Assembly: GCA_947085255.1 (NCBI GenBank)
Contig: CAMTVQ010000009.1
Span: 186,001 to 250,000 of the forward strand
DNA from: CAMTVQ01 sp947085255
Lineage (GTDB): Bacteria; Bacteroidota; Bacteroidia; Sphingobacteriales; Sphingobacteriaceae
DNA: 64,000 nucleotides
Direction of reading: 5' to 3'
A model generated the notes under the pieces. That model had not been told where the DNA came from. It saw only the letters and a list, made by a program, of their open reading frames with translations, and did not search any database. Numbering within the stretch: the first letter of the stretch is position 1; every line of letters begins with the position of its first letter. A program made the position numbers and the translations under genes. Positions 51,639 to 60,553 of the stretch are shown here, one piece after another.

Positions 51639-52505
51639 TCAATATATGTTAGAAAGAGGTTCCTCAGTCATCCACTCATTGTCAATTAGACGAGTGTTGC
51701 CTACCCGAGCAGCCACTAAGGCAATTATGGGTTCGTTTTTGCTTTGGGCAGGTTGTAGCGTGTTGGCGTTACATAGATCAAAATATTCTAAGGCTATTTC
51801 GGATTGTTGTAAGTGCTGAGTAATACGACTTCTAATCTCGGTTAAGGAGAGTTCGGCAAAAAGAGTTTTTGCCTGATACAAAGCGTGTGAGAGTAATAGT
51901 GCTTGTTGGCGTTCTTTAGTAGATAAATGCACATTACGAGAACTCATGGCCAAGCCCTCTGGTTCACGTATAATAGGGCAAGCAATTAGTTTTACTGGCA
52001 ATTGCAGCACCTCAATCATTTTTTTAAGCACCAATACTTGTTGAAAGTCCTTTTGCCCCATATACATACCATCAGGCTGCACTAAGTCAATTAGTTTTTT
52101 CACAATTTGTGTTACCCCTTGAAAATGTCCTGGTCTAAATTCACCTTCCAATAGTGTATCTAATCCAGCCAAATCTATATGCCAATTTTCTTTTTCAGCA
52201 TACATCTCGGTTACCGTTGGCATAAACAGTACAGTGCAATTGCTTGCTTCTAAAGATGCTTTGTCTTTTTCTATTGGTCTGGGGTAGCGATCTAAATCAC
52301 TCGGATTGGTAAATTGTGTAGGGTTTACAAAAATACTGCATACCGTAACATCACAATTGCTATTGGCAATTTGCAGCAGCGATAAGTGCCCCTGATGCAA
52401 AGCCCCCATAGTAGGTACAAAACCAATTGTATGATTCAGACTCTTGCTGTGCGCTACCCAGGCTGAAAGTTCTTTCTTGGTTGTAATTACCTGCATGTGC
52501 AGCAA
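51639..52505 (-). CDS. panC: Pantothenate synthetase
   Basis: The 288-residue protein has the HIGH-type PTMGALHQGHLSLL, VSIFVNPTQF (SIFVNPTQF), GQKDFQQVLVL and the KMSKS-type SSRNVHLS. It condenses pantoate with beta-alanine using ATP. Two close ATG codons (52505 and 52496) both fit; the second gives the usual MQVITTKKEL start. It is divergent from the glgA-like gene; this pair and DUF4270 plus glmS are a common Bacteroidota gene order. Confidence 0.96.
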   Translation of the reverse strand: MLHMQVITTKKELSAWVAHSKSLNHTIGFVPTMGALHQGHLSLLQIANSNCDVTVCSIFVNPTQFTNPSDLDRYPRPIEKDKASLEASNCTVLFMPTVTEMYAEKENWHIDLAGLDTLLEGEFRPGHFQGVTQIVKKLIDLVQPDGMYMGQKDFQQVLVLKKMIEVLQLPVKLIACPIIREPEGLAMSSRNVHLSTKERQQALLLSHALYQAKTLFAELSLTEIRSRITQHLQQSEIALEYFDLCNANTLQPAQSKNEPIIALVAARVGNTRLIDNEWMTEEPLSNIY

Positions 52506-52553
52506 AGGGAGTAAATAACTTTCTATTTTACAAATAATCGCTCTGGGCTTTTG

Positions 52554-52584
52554 TTTGTTACTGATTTATTTATTAGTATCTTTG
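52554..52584 (+). promoter_or_regulatory. Promoter of the glgA-like gene
   Basis: TTTG (52554-52557), a 19-nt spacer and TATCTTTG (52577-52584) are an excellent match to the Bacteroidota consensus. It decides the start: transcription begins after the upstream in-frame codons at 52555, so ATG 52627 is the start. Confidence 0.8.
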
Positions 52585-52626
52585 TGCTCCAATCGTAATT
52601 ATATCGAATCAGATATTTGTTTTAAC

Positions 52627-53451
52627 ATGTCAAAAACTAAAATTCTTTACATCTCTCACGAGATGTCTCCTTTTCTCGAACTGTCTAACATTGCGAAAAT
52701 TACCAGAGAGCTTCCGCAGGCTATGCAAGAAAAAGGTTTTGAAATTCGGATTCTTATGCCCCGTTTTGGCTGTATAAACGAACGCCGCAACCGCCTACAC
52801 GAAGTAATTCGTTTGTCGGGAATGAACATCGTAATCAATGAAACAGATAATCCACTTATTATAAAAGTAGCTTCGTTGCCAACCGCACGTATGCAAGTGT
52901 ACTTTTTGGATAACGAAGAGTTTTTTCAGCGCAAATTTGTTTTTAGGGATAATGCACAAAAGTTTTATGCCGACAATGGCGATAGAGCTATTTTCTTCTG
53001 CAAGGGCGCGTTAGAAACAGTTAAAAAATTAGGCTGGTCGCCAGATATCGTGCATTGCCACGGATGGATGAGCGCACTTGCTGCCGCATACGTGAAAACC
53101 ATTTACAAAGAAGATCCTATCTTCCGTAATAGTAAAGTAGTATATTCTATTTACGATACAGATTTTCAAGAATCATTAGGAGCCGATTTTGCTGCTAAAG
53201 CTACTTTGGACGGTGTAGTTACTGATACGGATAGCTTTAAAGCAGCAACTGCTGCTGGTATGCACAATGGAGCAATTCATTATTCGGATGCAGTAGTAAT
53301 AATGGGACAAAACGATGCAGCCCGCTATGCAACAGAAGCAAAAGCAATGGGCAAATTGGTAATGGAACCTACCGATGCTGAGAACTATGAAGGCTATACC
53401 GAATTCTACGAAGAGATATTAGCTGGAGAGTTAGCAGGCGTAGAAGCATAA
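52627..53451 (+). CDS. Glycogen/starch synthase N-terminal-domain protein
   Basis: The 274-residue protein aligns with only the N-terminal half of GT5 glycogen synthase: the opening MSKTKILYISHEMSPFLELS, ILMPRFGCINERRNRL, and the PDIVHCHGWMSALAAAYVK segment. The KxGGL motif that binds ADP-glucose in the N-terminal domain is replaced (LSNIAKITREL), and the entire C-terminal Rossmann domain is absent. It is unlikely to make glycogen; the widely kept position beside panC and before DUF4270 and glmS implies another function. Start set by the promoter. Confidence 0.88.
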   Translation: MSKTKILYISHEMSPFLELSNIAKITRELPQAMQEKGFEIRILMPRFGCINERRNRLHEVIRLSGMNIVINETDNPLIIKVASLPTARMQVYFLDNEEFFQRKFVFRDNAQKFYADNGDRAIFFCKGALETVKKLGWSPDIVHCHGWMSALAAAYVKTIYKEDPIFRNSKVVYSIYDTDFQESLGADFAAKATLDGVVTDTDSFKAATAAGMHNGAIHYSDAVVIMGQNDAARYATEAKAMGKLVMEPTDAENYEGYTEFYEEILAGELAGVEA

Positions 53452-53469
53452 ATTTAAAATACTTGCGTT

Positions 53470-53518
53470 AAATGAGATGTTGATTTAATTTAAAATCAGC
53501 ATCTCATTTTGTTTTTTA
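53470..53518 (+). terminator. Terminator of the glgA-like gene
   Basis: AAATGAGATGTTGATTT pairs with AAATCAGCATCTCATTT with one G-U pair, followed by TTGTTTTTT. It lies 18 nt after the stop, so the DUF4270 gene may need its own promoter or depend on read-through. Confidence 0.85.
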
Positions 53519-53536
53519 TAAATATTTGAAGTACCC

Positions 53537-54844
53537 ATGAATAAATATTGGAGCATACTACTTATACTATTGGTAATTGCTGGATGTAAAAAAGTAGATT
53601 TAGTAGGGCTTGAAATACAGCCTACAGAAGACTTGTTGAATGCGCTTTATACCGATACGGTATCGATACAAGCAATTACTATACGTGCAGATTCGCTACG
53701 AACAGATAACAATGCAGTTAACAGGAGTCTGTTAGGTGATTTTAAAGACCCACTATTTGGTCGCTCACAGGCATCTATAGTAGCTCAGTTATTGCTTTCG
53801 AGCAATACCCCAAGTTTTGGCACTAATCCAATACTCGATTCGGCAGTACTAATATTACCTTATACTGGCTATTACGGAGATACCAATAGCACTCTTACAG
53901 TTCAAGTAAAAGAATTAGAGGAAGCAATAAACGCAGATAGTGCTTATTATTCTAATCGAATTTTTAAAAATAAAGGTGTTCTATTAGGCAGTAAGACGTT
54001 CAAGCCACGCTCTACCGATAGCATTACAATAGCGGCTATTAGAGCAGGCAAAAGCGATACGATACAAAGAATACCTGCTCAGTTGCGTATTAAATTAGAC
54101 AGCACATTTGCTTCAACCAATTTATTAAATATTAGTACGGATAAGTTGGCGAGTTCAACTGCATTTTTAACCTATTTTAAAGGAATAAGCATTAACATAG
54201 ATAGTAATGCAACACAGGGTACAGGAGGTGTTTGTATTTTTGATATGTTTACTAGCGGTCGTGCTAAAGTTACCTTGTATTACAGAAGTGGGGCTGATAC
54301 ACTTAGCTTCGATTATGTAATTAATAATGGAGGAGCTGTAGCTGGTACTTTTACACATAATTATACAGGTTCGCCTGTGTCTGCTGAGCTACAAAATCCA
54401 TCTATGCAGCAAACCTATGTGCAGGCAATGGCGGGGTTGCGAACCAAACTTAACTTTCCTCAGTTAAAGCACCTTACCGATTCGGGAATGATAGCTATTT
54501 CTAAAGCAGAGTTAGTAGTGCCTATACAAATCAGTAGTAATAGTACCTATAAAGAGATACCACGCCTAGCTTTAGTAAGAGGCGATTCTACAGGAACAGT
54601 ATTTACACTGCCAGATTTAGCTTTGGGTGATGCTTTTGCGGGAGGATTTTACAATGCAACGGCAGGTACCTATACATTTAACATAGCACTGTATTTGCAA
54701 GATGTTTTAGCAGGCAAGCGTAAGTTAGATAATCTGTACCTTGTTGCCACGGGCGCTGCTACTACGGCAAATAGGTCGATATTAAATGGGACGCAAAATA
54801 GTGCCCCGATTAAGCTAAATCTTTTTTACAACAAATTATATTAG
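53537..54844 (+). CDS. DUF4270 family lipoprotein
   Basis: The 435-residue protein has a lipobox (VIAGC, Cys17) and the DUF4270 body: LVGLEIQPTEDLLNALYTDT, LGDFKDPLFGRSQASI and a C-terminal YLVATGAATTANRSIL. The family is a beta-rich surface or periplasmic lipoprotein of unknown role, found in Bacteroidota next to glmS, as here. A role in envelope polymer handling can be guessed from that context only. Confidence 0.88.
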   Translation: MNKYWSILLILLVIAGCKKVDLVGLEIQPTEDLLNALYTDTVSIQAITIRADSLRTDNNAVNRSLLGDFKDPLFGRSQASIVAQLLLSSNTPSFGTNPILDSAVLILPYTGYYGDTNSTLTVQVKELEEAINADSAYYSNRIFKNKGVLLGSKTFKPRSTDSITIAAIRAGKSDTIQRIPAQLRIKLDSTFASTNLLNISTDKLASSTAFLTYFKGISINIDSNATQGTGGVCIFDMFTSGRAKVTLYYRSGADTLSFDYVINNGGAVAGTFTHNYTGSPVSAELQNPSMQQTYVQAMAGLRTKLNFPQLKHLTDSGMIAISKAELVVPIQISSNSTYKEIPRLALVRGDSTGTVFTLPDLALGDAFAGGFYNATAGTYTFNIALYLQDVLAGKRKLDNLYLVATGAATTANRSILNGTQNSAPIKLNLFYNKLY

Positions 54845-54868
54845 TAATTTCGGACTCAACTTTTTTCT

Positions 54869-56704
54869 ATGTGTGGAATTGTAGCATATATCGGTAAGCG
54901 CGAGGCTTATCCTATAATTATAAAAGGGCTTCACCGTTTAGAGTACCGTGGTTACGATAGTGCAGGTGTTGCTTTATTAAACGGTAGCCTTAATGTCTAC
55001 AAAAAAGCAGGCAAGGTAGCCGATTTAGAAGCTTATGTACAAGGTAAAAACAATGCCGGTACAATAGGTATGGGTCATACCCGTTGGGCTACACATGGTG
55101 AGCCTACCGATAGAAATGCACATCCCCATCTTTCCGAGTCAAAAAGTATTGCCATTATTCACAATGGTATCATTGAAAATTATGCGCCATTAAAAGAAGA
55201 ATTGCAAAAGAGAGGGCATACCTTTTTGAGCGATACAGATACAGAGGTGCTAGTTCACTTAATTGAAGATATTCACCAAAAGGCACAAGTAACATTACCT
55301 GAAGCGGTGCGTTTGGCCTTAAATGAAGTAGTAGGGGCTTATGCAATTGTAGTGCTTAGTAAAGAAAATCCAGACGAGCTGATAGCTGCTCGTAAGGGTA
55401 GCCCTATGGTAGTAGGTGTTGGAGAAGGTGAGTTTTTTATAGCTTCAGATGCTTCTCCAATTGTAGAGTACACCAAAAAAGTGATTTATCTAGATGATAA
55501 TCAAATAGTGTATATCAACCGAAGCGGATATAATATTGTCAATCTAGCAAACAAGGTACAAATACCCTATATCCAAGAGTTAGAGATGAACTTGGAGATG
55601 ATTGAAAAGGGAGGCTATGAGCATTTTATGCTCAAAGAAATATACGAGCAACCCCGTTCTATTTATGATAGTATGCGTGGTCGTATTAATTCAGCAACAG
55701 GTCTTATCAATTTGGGTGGTTTAGTTGAGCATCAAGAGCGATTTGATAAAATAGAACGTATTATTATTGCAGCCTGTGGTACTTCATGGCATGCAGGCTT
55801 GGTTGCCGAATATTTAATAGAAGATTTTGCACGCATTCCTGTTGAAGTAGAATATGCTTCAGAATTTAGATACCGTAATCCAGTAATTACTGAGAATGAT
55901 GTGGTAATTGCCATATCTCAATCTGGTGAAACAGCAGATACACTTGCTGCTATTGAACTTGCTAAGTCAAAAGGAGCATTAATATACGGTATTTGTAATG
56001 TGGTTGGAGCGTCTATTCCTCGTGCATCTGATGCCGGTTCATATACGCATGCGGGTCCCGAAATTGGTGTAGCTTCTACCAAAGCATTTACAGCACAGGT
56101 AACCGTTTTAACTATTTTGGCATTATCACTTGCTCAGAAGAGAGGGAAAATTTCCAAAACCAGACTAATAGAATTATTGACGGAGTTAGAATCTATACCT
56201 GCCAAAGTAGAAAAAGCATTGGCAAGCGATGGATTAATACAAAAGTTGGCTGCCACTTTTAAAGATGCTAAAAACTGCTTGTATTTAGGCAGGGGGTATA
56301 ATTTCCCTGTTGCATTAGAAGGGGCATTAAAACTTAAGGAAATATCTTACATACATGCCGAAGGATACCCTGCAGCAGAAATGAAGCATGGGCCTATTGC
56401 ACTTATAGATGAGCATATGCCAGTAGTGATTATTGCTACAAAGGATAAAAACTACGAAAAAATCGTCAGCAATATTCAAGAGGTAAAAGCGCGCAAAGGG
56501 ATTATCATAGCTATCGTTTCCGAAGGAGATACCATAGTAAGCAAACTTGCAGACTACGTAATTGAGGTGCCAGAAACCGACGAAGCACTAGCCCCGCTTA
56601 TCAACACAATCCCTTTACAGTTATTGTCGTACCATATAGCTGTAATGCGTGGATGCAATGTAGATCAACCACGTAATTTAGCTAAATCGGTAACCGTAGA
56701 GTAG
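54869..56704 (+). CDS. glmS: Glutamine-fructose-6-phosphate aminotransferase (isomerizing)
   Basis: The 611-residue protein starts MCGIVAYIGKREA, with Cys2 as the N-terminal nucleophile of the glutaminase domain, followed by HTRWATHGEPT. Two SIS sugar-isomerase domains follow (about residues 285-430 and 455-600, with CGTSWHAGLVAEYLIE and AISQSGETADTL). It makes glucosamine-6-phosphate, the first committed step to UDP-GlcNAc for peptidoglycan and LPS. A TAATTTCG box (54845-54852) may be its -7 element. No glmS ribozyme is seen. Confidence 0.98.
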   Translation: MCGIVAYIGKREAYPIIIKGLHRLEYRGYDSAGVALLNGSLNVYKKAGKVADLEAYVQGKNNAGTIGMGHTRWATHGEPTDRNAHPHLSESKSIAIIHNGIIENYAPLKEELQKRGHTFLSDTDTEVLVHLIEDIHQKAQVTLPEAVRLALNEVVGAYAIVVLSKENPDELIAARKGSPMVVGVGEGEFFIASDASPIVEYTKKVIYLDDNQIVYINRSGYNIVNLANKVQIPYIQELEMNLEMIEKGGYEHFMLKEIYEQPRSIYDSMRGRINSATGLINLGGLVEHQERFDKIERIIIAACGTSWHAGLVAEYLIEDFARIPVEVEYASEFRYRNPVITENDVVIAISQSGETADTLAAIELAKSKGALIYGICNVVGASIPRASDAGSYTHAGPEIGVASTKAFTAQVTVLTILALSLAQKRGKISKTRLIELLTELESIPAKVEKALASDGLIQKLAATFKDAKNCLYLGRGYNFPVALEGALKLKEISYIHAEGYPAAEMKHGPIALIDEHMPVVIIATKDKNYEKIVSNIQEVKARKGIIIAIVSEGDTIVSKLADYVIEVPETDEALAPLINTIPLQLLSYHIAVMRGCNVDQPRNLAKSVTVE

Positions 56705-56711
56705 CAGTTTT

Positions 56712-57974
56712 TTAGAACTTTATAAACGACTGGGTGTGTACCCCATATTTAATGTAGTACATGCCTGGGCTTAGTTCCGAAACATCTACGTTAGTGGGCC
56801 CAAGTAGCGTTACTGTTTGTAGTTTAATTCCTATCGCCGAAAATATCTCTATCTGACTTGATTTGTCTGTTTCATTTGGCGTAATTGCTAAATTTCCTGT
56901 TGTAGGGTTAGGATATACACTAAAAGCTGATTTAGCGGAAGTATTATTTACACCCGACGTTACCTCTTGTAAAGCATCAGAATTAGGCAATTCTTTACGA
57001 CGTGGACTGCGTTGCATTACAGCAAGCATCCGTGTTTTTTGACCCTCCGAAAATAAGTTTTGGCAATTACCATTGGTGTAATCCATGTAATTTTGCGTCA
57101 TATTCAATCCAGCGCAAGTAGTTCTGGTTACATCACAACCAGATGAAGAGCCATCAGCAGTAGGTGTATCGTCGGTAAAATCACTGGCTTCGCAACCACC
57201 ATCACCCCAAATATGACGTAATCCTAAGGAGTGCCCAATTTCATGGGTTAGCGTGCGGTTATTGTTGCTAAAATAGTCCTCAGCACCAGTAGTGCCAAAT
57301 ACAATTGGATTGATTACTACCCCATCTGTACTACCACTTTGTGTACTGTTATCGGCAGGCATACCACCTAATCCAGAGCTATCTGGAAACTGTGCATAGC
57401 CAAGTAGTGCAAAAGAACCTGTAGTTTCGGTAAAGCGTATCGTCCAGATATTGAAATAGCGTGATGGGTCCCATACGGTAAATGGTTTTATTACAGTTTC
57501 TATTTCCTGATTTGTTGCAAAACCAGCATGTGAAAAGCCCGGGTACATTACTCTATCTATACCATTGCTGGCGTTACCTACAGGATCTTTTTTTGCCAGA
57601 ACAAACTCTATTTGCACATTGGCAGCAATCGGTTTAAATGCATCTACCGTTTGGTTTGCATCTTCGTTTAGGCGGTTAAAATCTTTGTTTAACTGGTCAA
57701 TTTGGCGTAGTATATTTGCTTCTGGCAAATTATCTTCATACAATAATGGATCACCAGTATTTACCGGAGAATTTGGTACACCATCATGGATTATATGTAC
57801 TACAACTGGAATGCGAATAACAGCAGCGCCTTTTGCATTATAAGAGAGAGTAGTACCAGTTTGAGAAAATAAACTACTACTATTCTGATACATTTCGGTG
57901 GTATAGCAAGGTAATACAGATTGTGCACTACCAAACAAAGGCAATAAGGCAAGTAAGAGTACTAGTTTTTTCAT
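56712..57974 (-). CDS. Pappalysin-like M43 zinc metalloprotease with T9SS sorting domain
   Basis: The 420-residue protein has a signal peptide (to about residue 17), an M43 catalytic domain with LTHEIGHSLGLRHIWGD, which gives the metzincin HExxHxxGxxH zinc site, a calcium-type CDVTRTTCAGLNMTQNYMDY with the Met-turn, and a C-terminal sorting domain (VYPNPTTGNLAITP...GMYYIKYGVHTQ). It is probably an extracellular or surface protease secreted by T9SS. It converges on glmS. Confidence 0.93.
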   Translation of the reverse strand: MKKLVLLLALLPLFGSAQSVLPCYTTEMYQNSSSLFSQTGTTLSYNAKGAAVIRIPVVVHIIHDGVPNSPVNTGDPLLYEDNLPEANILRQIDQLNKDFNRLNEDANQTVDAFKPIAANVQIEFVLAKKDPVGNASNGIDRVMYPGFSHAGFATNQEIETVIKPFTVWDPSRYFNIWTIRFTETTGSFALLGYAQFPDSSGLGGMPADNSTQSGSTDGVVINPIVFGTTGAEDYFSNNNRTLTHEIGHSLGLRHIWGDGGCEASDFTDDTPTADGSSSGCDVTRTTCAGLNMTQNYMDYTNGNCQNLFSEGQKTRMLAVMQRSPRRKELPNSDALQEVTSGVNNTSAKSAFSVYPNPTTGNLAITPNETDKSSQIEIFSAIGIKLQTVTLLGPTNVDVSELSPGMYYIKYGVHTQSFIKF

Positions 57975-58003
57975 GCTGGGAAAATTGACATATAAATATA
58001 TAA

Positions 58004-58045
58004 AAAAACCACGTATACGAGCAATTGTTTGTATACGTGGTTTTT
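58004..58045 (-). terminator. Terminator of sodA
   Basis: AAAAACCACGTATAC pairs with GTATACGTGGTTTTT, 17 nt past the sodA stop. On the minus strand it is followed by a T-run. Confidence 0.88.
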
Positions 58046-58061
58046 AAGAAAGAGTAATTCT

Positions 58062-58667
58062 TTATTTAGCTGCTGCGTAACGTGTAGCTACGGCATGCCA
58101 ATTAATTACATTAAAGAAAGAGGCAATATAATCAGGGCGGCGGTTTTGGTATTTTAAGTAATAAGCATGTTCCCAAACATCCATACCCAAAATTGGCGTA
58201 CCTTTTACTTCTGCAACATCCATTAATGGATTGTCTTGATTAGGAGTAGAAGAAACTTCCAGTTTGCCATCTTTTACAATAAGCCATGCCCATCCAGAAC
58301 CAAAGCGAGTTGTACCTGCAGCTGCAAACTTGGTTTTAAAATCGGCAAAAGTTCCAAAGGCAGCAGTAATAGCAGCAGCTAAATCTCCTGTAGGTTCTCC
58401 GCCTTTGTTTGGAGCCATTACCGACCAAAATAGCGAGTGATTATAATGACCACCACCATTATTGCGTACTGGCATTGGGTATTTAGAAATGTTCTTGCAA
58501 ATTTCCTCAATACTCAACTTTTCTGCATCGGTACCTGCAAGTGCAGCATTAAGATTGGTAACATATGCTTGATGATGTTTACCATGGTGAATTTCCATAG
58601 TTTGTTTGTCAATGTGGGGCTCTAATGCATCTACTGCATAGGGTAAAGCTGGTAATTCGAAAGCCAT
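58062..58667 (-). CDS. Superoxide dismutase (Mn/Fe family)
   Basis: The 201-residue protein has the four metal ligands in the usual places: His in EIHHGKHHQAYV, His in GGGHYNHSLFW, and Asp/His in DVWEHAYYLKYQNRR. The NGGGHYNHSLFW region and WLIVKDGKL follow the family closely. It converts superoxide to H2O2 and oxygen. Metal preference (Mn or Fe) cannot be decided from sequence alone. It is upstream of a period-7 array (58746-58780) and of a TATATTTG box at 58714-58707. Confidence 0.97.
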   Translation of the reverse strand: MAFELPALPYAVDALEPHIDKQTMEIHHGKHHQAYVTNLNAALAGTDAEKLSIEEICKNISKYPMPVRNNGGGHYNHSLFWSVMAPNKGGEPTGDLAAAITAAFGTFADFKTKFAAAGTTRFGSGWAWLIVKDGKLEVSSTPNQDNPLMDVAEVKGTPILGMDVWEHAYYLKYQNRRPDYIASFFNVINWHAVATRYAAAK

Positions 58668-58706
58668 AGTTTTATGAATTTATGTGTTAGTTACAGTATA
58701 GTAAGA

Positions 58707-58714
58707 CAAATATA
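58707..58714 (-). promoter_or_regulatory. -7 box (TATATTTG) for the superoxide dismutase gene
   Basis: The minus strand reads TATATTTG, leaving a leader of about 35 nt before 58667. A -33 partner at the right spacing is not visible. Confidence 0.4.
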
Positions 58715-58745
58715 TATACAATTAAGGTGTAAGAATTAGAAATGG

Positions 58746-58780
58746 AAAATTAAAACTTGAAACTTGAAACTTCAATATCA
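58746..58780 (+). repeat. Period-7 array (AAACTTG type)
   Basis: AAAATTA, AAACTTG, AAACTTG, AAACTTC, AATATCA run in phase with a 7-nt period, between the end of tadA and the start of sodA. Confidence 0.75.
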
Positions 58781-58799
58781 CTACAATTGAACAGGTGTT

Positions 58800-59246
58800 T
58801 CACAATAAATCTCTTTTGTGCACAAAAAAATCACGCATCAATTGTGCACAATCTGCCTCTAAAATACCCTGTAGTAGCGTTGTTTTTGGATGTAGTAAAT
58901 TCTTATCTATCATGGTACAGCCTCTTTTTGTATCAGGTGCACCATACACCACACGGTCAATTTGGCTCCAATACAGTGCGCCAGCACACATTACACAAGG
59001 TTCTAAAGTTACGTATAGTGTGCAGTTAGTTAGGTACTTGCTCCCAAGTGTATTTGCGGCTGCAGTAATGGCTTGCATTTCTGCATGAGCTGTTACATCG
59101 TTTAATCGTTCGGTAAGGTTATGCCCTTTGCCAATTACACGGTTGTTGCATACAACTATAGCACCAATAGGTATCTCATCAGCATCAAATGCTTTCTGCG
59201 CTTCTTTCAGAGCCTCGCGCATAAAATAGCTATCATCAAATATCAT
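58800..59246 (-). CDS. tadA: tRNA-specific adenosine deaminase/nucleoside deaminase
   Basis: I start at ATG 59246; a -7 box ends 4 nt upstream and the upstream codons to 59285 have no family match. The 148 residues carry the zinc deaminase signature HAEMQAI and PCVMCAGAL, the IPIGAIVVCNNRVIGKGHN strand-loop and a C-terminal DFFVHKR. It turns A34 into inosine in tRNA-Arg(ACG). It is divergent from rlmI. Confidence 0.92.
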   Translation of the reverse strand: MIFDDSYFMREALKEAQKAFDADEIPIGAIVVCNNRVIGKGHNLTERLNDVTAHAEMQAITAAANTLGSKYLTNCTLYVTLEPCVMCAGALYWSQIDRVVYGAPDTKRGCTMIDKNLLHPKTTLLQGILEADCAQLMRDFFVHKRDLL

Positions 59247-59250
59247 GTCG

Positions 59251-59258
59251 CAAAAATA
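59251..59258 (-). promoter_or_regulatory. -7 box (TATTTTTG) four bases before the tadA start
   Basis: The minus strand reads TATTTTTG, then CGAC, then the ATG at 59246. It decides the start against the upstream in-frame codons, which would precede transcription. Confidence 0.55.
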
Positions 59259-59308
59259 TTCTTTTACCTCAGTAATTTTATACAATTTCTATCATCCATA
59301 TCTATTCT

Positions 59309-59316
59309 TAGATTTG
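59309..59316 (+). promoter_or_regulatory. -7 box (TAGATTTG) three bases before the rlmI start
   Basis: TAGATTTG is followed by CGT and ATG at 59320. It favours ATG 59320 over the in-frame start at 59245. Confidence 0.5.
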
Positions 59317-59319
59317 CGT

Positions 59320-60495
59320 ATGCACAATATTCAGGTAAAACGAGGAAAGGAAAAAGCAATTTTACAACGCCATCCTTGGGTGTTTTCAGGAGCTTTAGAA
59401 ACACCTAAAAAGGGAATTGGGCAAGGAGAAATAGTACGTTTGCACGATGCAAGCAAAGCCTTTTTGGCTTATGGTTATTACAGCGGCACATCTAAAATTA
59501 CGGTGCGTGTATTGGAGTGGGATGAACAGGTGCTGGTAGATGAGCAGTGGTGGGTAAGGAAGATTACTGAGAGCATTAACAGGAGAGTAGGCTCTTATTT
59601 AGCAACAGCTACTACTGCATGCAGGCTAATACATGGAGAGGCGGATTTTTTACCTGGACTTATTGTTGATTTTTATGCTGGTTATGTAGCTATTCAATTT
59701 AATACAGCAGGAGTTGAATTGCAGCGTGTGGTAATTTTAGAAGCATTAATAAGCATATTAAAGCCTATAGCTATTGTAGAAAAAAGTGATGCTCATGCGC
59801 GCACCTTAGAGGGTTTAGAAATTGGAGAGGGGTTACTGTACGGCAGTTTTCCTCAAGAAATAAGCATCACCGAAAATGAATTACAATTTGCAATAAACCT
59901 TGCTGATGGGCAAAAATCTGGTTATTATGTAGACCAAAGAGATAACAGAGCCCACTTGGCAACATATGCTAAAAATAAAACCGTGTTAGACTGTTTCAGT
60001 TATACAGGCGGGTTTGGTTGCTACGCAAAAGCGGCAGGTGCTACACACGTTACAGCAGTAGATTCTTCTGCATTGGCAACCCAAGCTATACAACAAAATT
60101 GGGAGCTAAACGGATTTGGTCCAACTGACCTTGCTGTACATACCGCAGATTGTTTTGAGTTTTTGCGCACCAATGCCCAGCAATACGATATTGTGGTGTT
60201 AGATCCGCCAAAATTGGCACCTACGCGCTCGGCAATAGAGAAAGCACAACGCGCCTATAAGGATGTAAACCGATTGGGAATGGAGGCGGTTATACCTGGA
60301 GGATTATTGGCAACATTTAGTTGTTCTGCAAGTATGGATATGCAACTATTTAAGCAAGTAATTGCGTGGGCTGCGCTTGATGCAGGTAGGGAGGTGCAGA
60401 TAATTCATCAATTCTGTCAGCCAGCAGACCACCCAATACGTAGTTCTTTTCCCGAATCAGAATACCTAAAGGGCTTGTTGTGTAGGGTATTGTAA
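59320..60495 (+). CDS. rlmI: 23S rRNA methyltransferase (RlmI-like, PUA plus SAM domain)
   Basis: I start at ATG 59320 (MHNIQVKRGKEKAILQRH), which opens the PUA domain (about residues 1-75) at its normal point. A Rossmann SAM domain follows with DCFSYTGGFGCYAKAAGA (motif I), DPPKLAP (motif IV) and FSCSASMD, whose Cys fits the m5C methyltransferase motif VI. It probably makes m5C1962 in 23S rRNA. The start agrees with the -7 box at 59309. Confidence 0.92.
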   Translation: MHNIQVKRGKEKAILQRHPWVFSGALETPKKGIGQGEIVRLHDASKAFLAYGYYSGTSKITVRVLEWDEQVLVDEQWWVRKITESINRRVGSYLATATTACRLIHGEADFLPGLIVDFYAGYVAIQFNTAGVELQRVVILEALISILKPIAIVEKSDAHARTLEGLEIGEGLLYGSFPQEISITENELQFAINLADGQKSGYYVDQRDNRAHLATYAKNKTVLDCFSYTGGFGCYAKAAGATHVTAVDSSALATQAIQQNWELNGFGPTDLAVHTADCFEFLRTNAQQYDIVVLDPPKLAPTRSAIEKAQRAYKDVNRLGMEAVIPGGLLATFSCSASMDMQLFKQVIAWAALDAGREVQIIHQFCQPADHPIRSSFPESEYLKGLLCRVL

Positions 60496-60499
60496 TTTT

Positions 60500-60532
60500 A
60501 TTCATCCGATGACTACTAGTCATCGGATGAAT
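60500..60532. repeat. Perfect 15-bp hairpin with 3-nt loop
   Basis: ATTCATCCGATGACT and AGTCATCGGATGAAT are exact reverse complements around ACT. It lies 5 nt past the rlmI stop. No T-run follows on the plus strand, so it is not a standard intrinsic terminator. Confidence 0.8.
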
Positions 60533-60553
60533 AGGCAACTAAAATAAATCTAT

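Noticed and set aside
52555..52626. An upstream start for the glgA-like gene
   Set aside because: It overlaps the promoter elements and lies before the predicted transcription start.
54845..54868. A glmS ribozyme in the leader of glmS
   Set aside because: The gap to the DUF4270 gene is only 24 nt, far too short for the ribozyme core.
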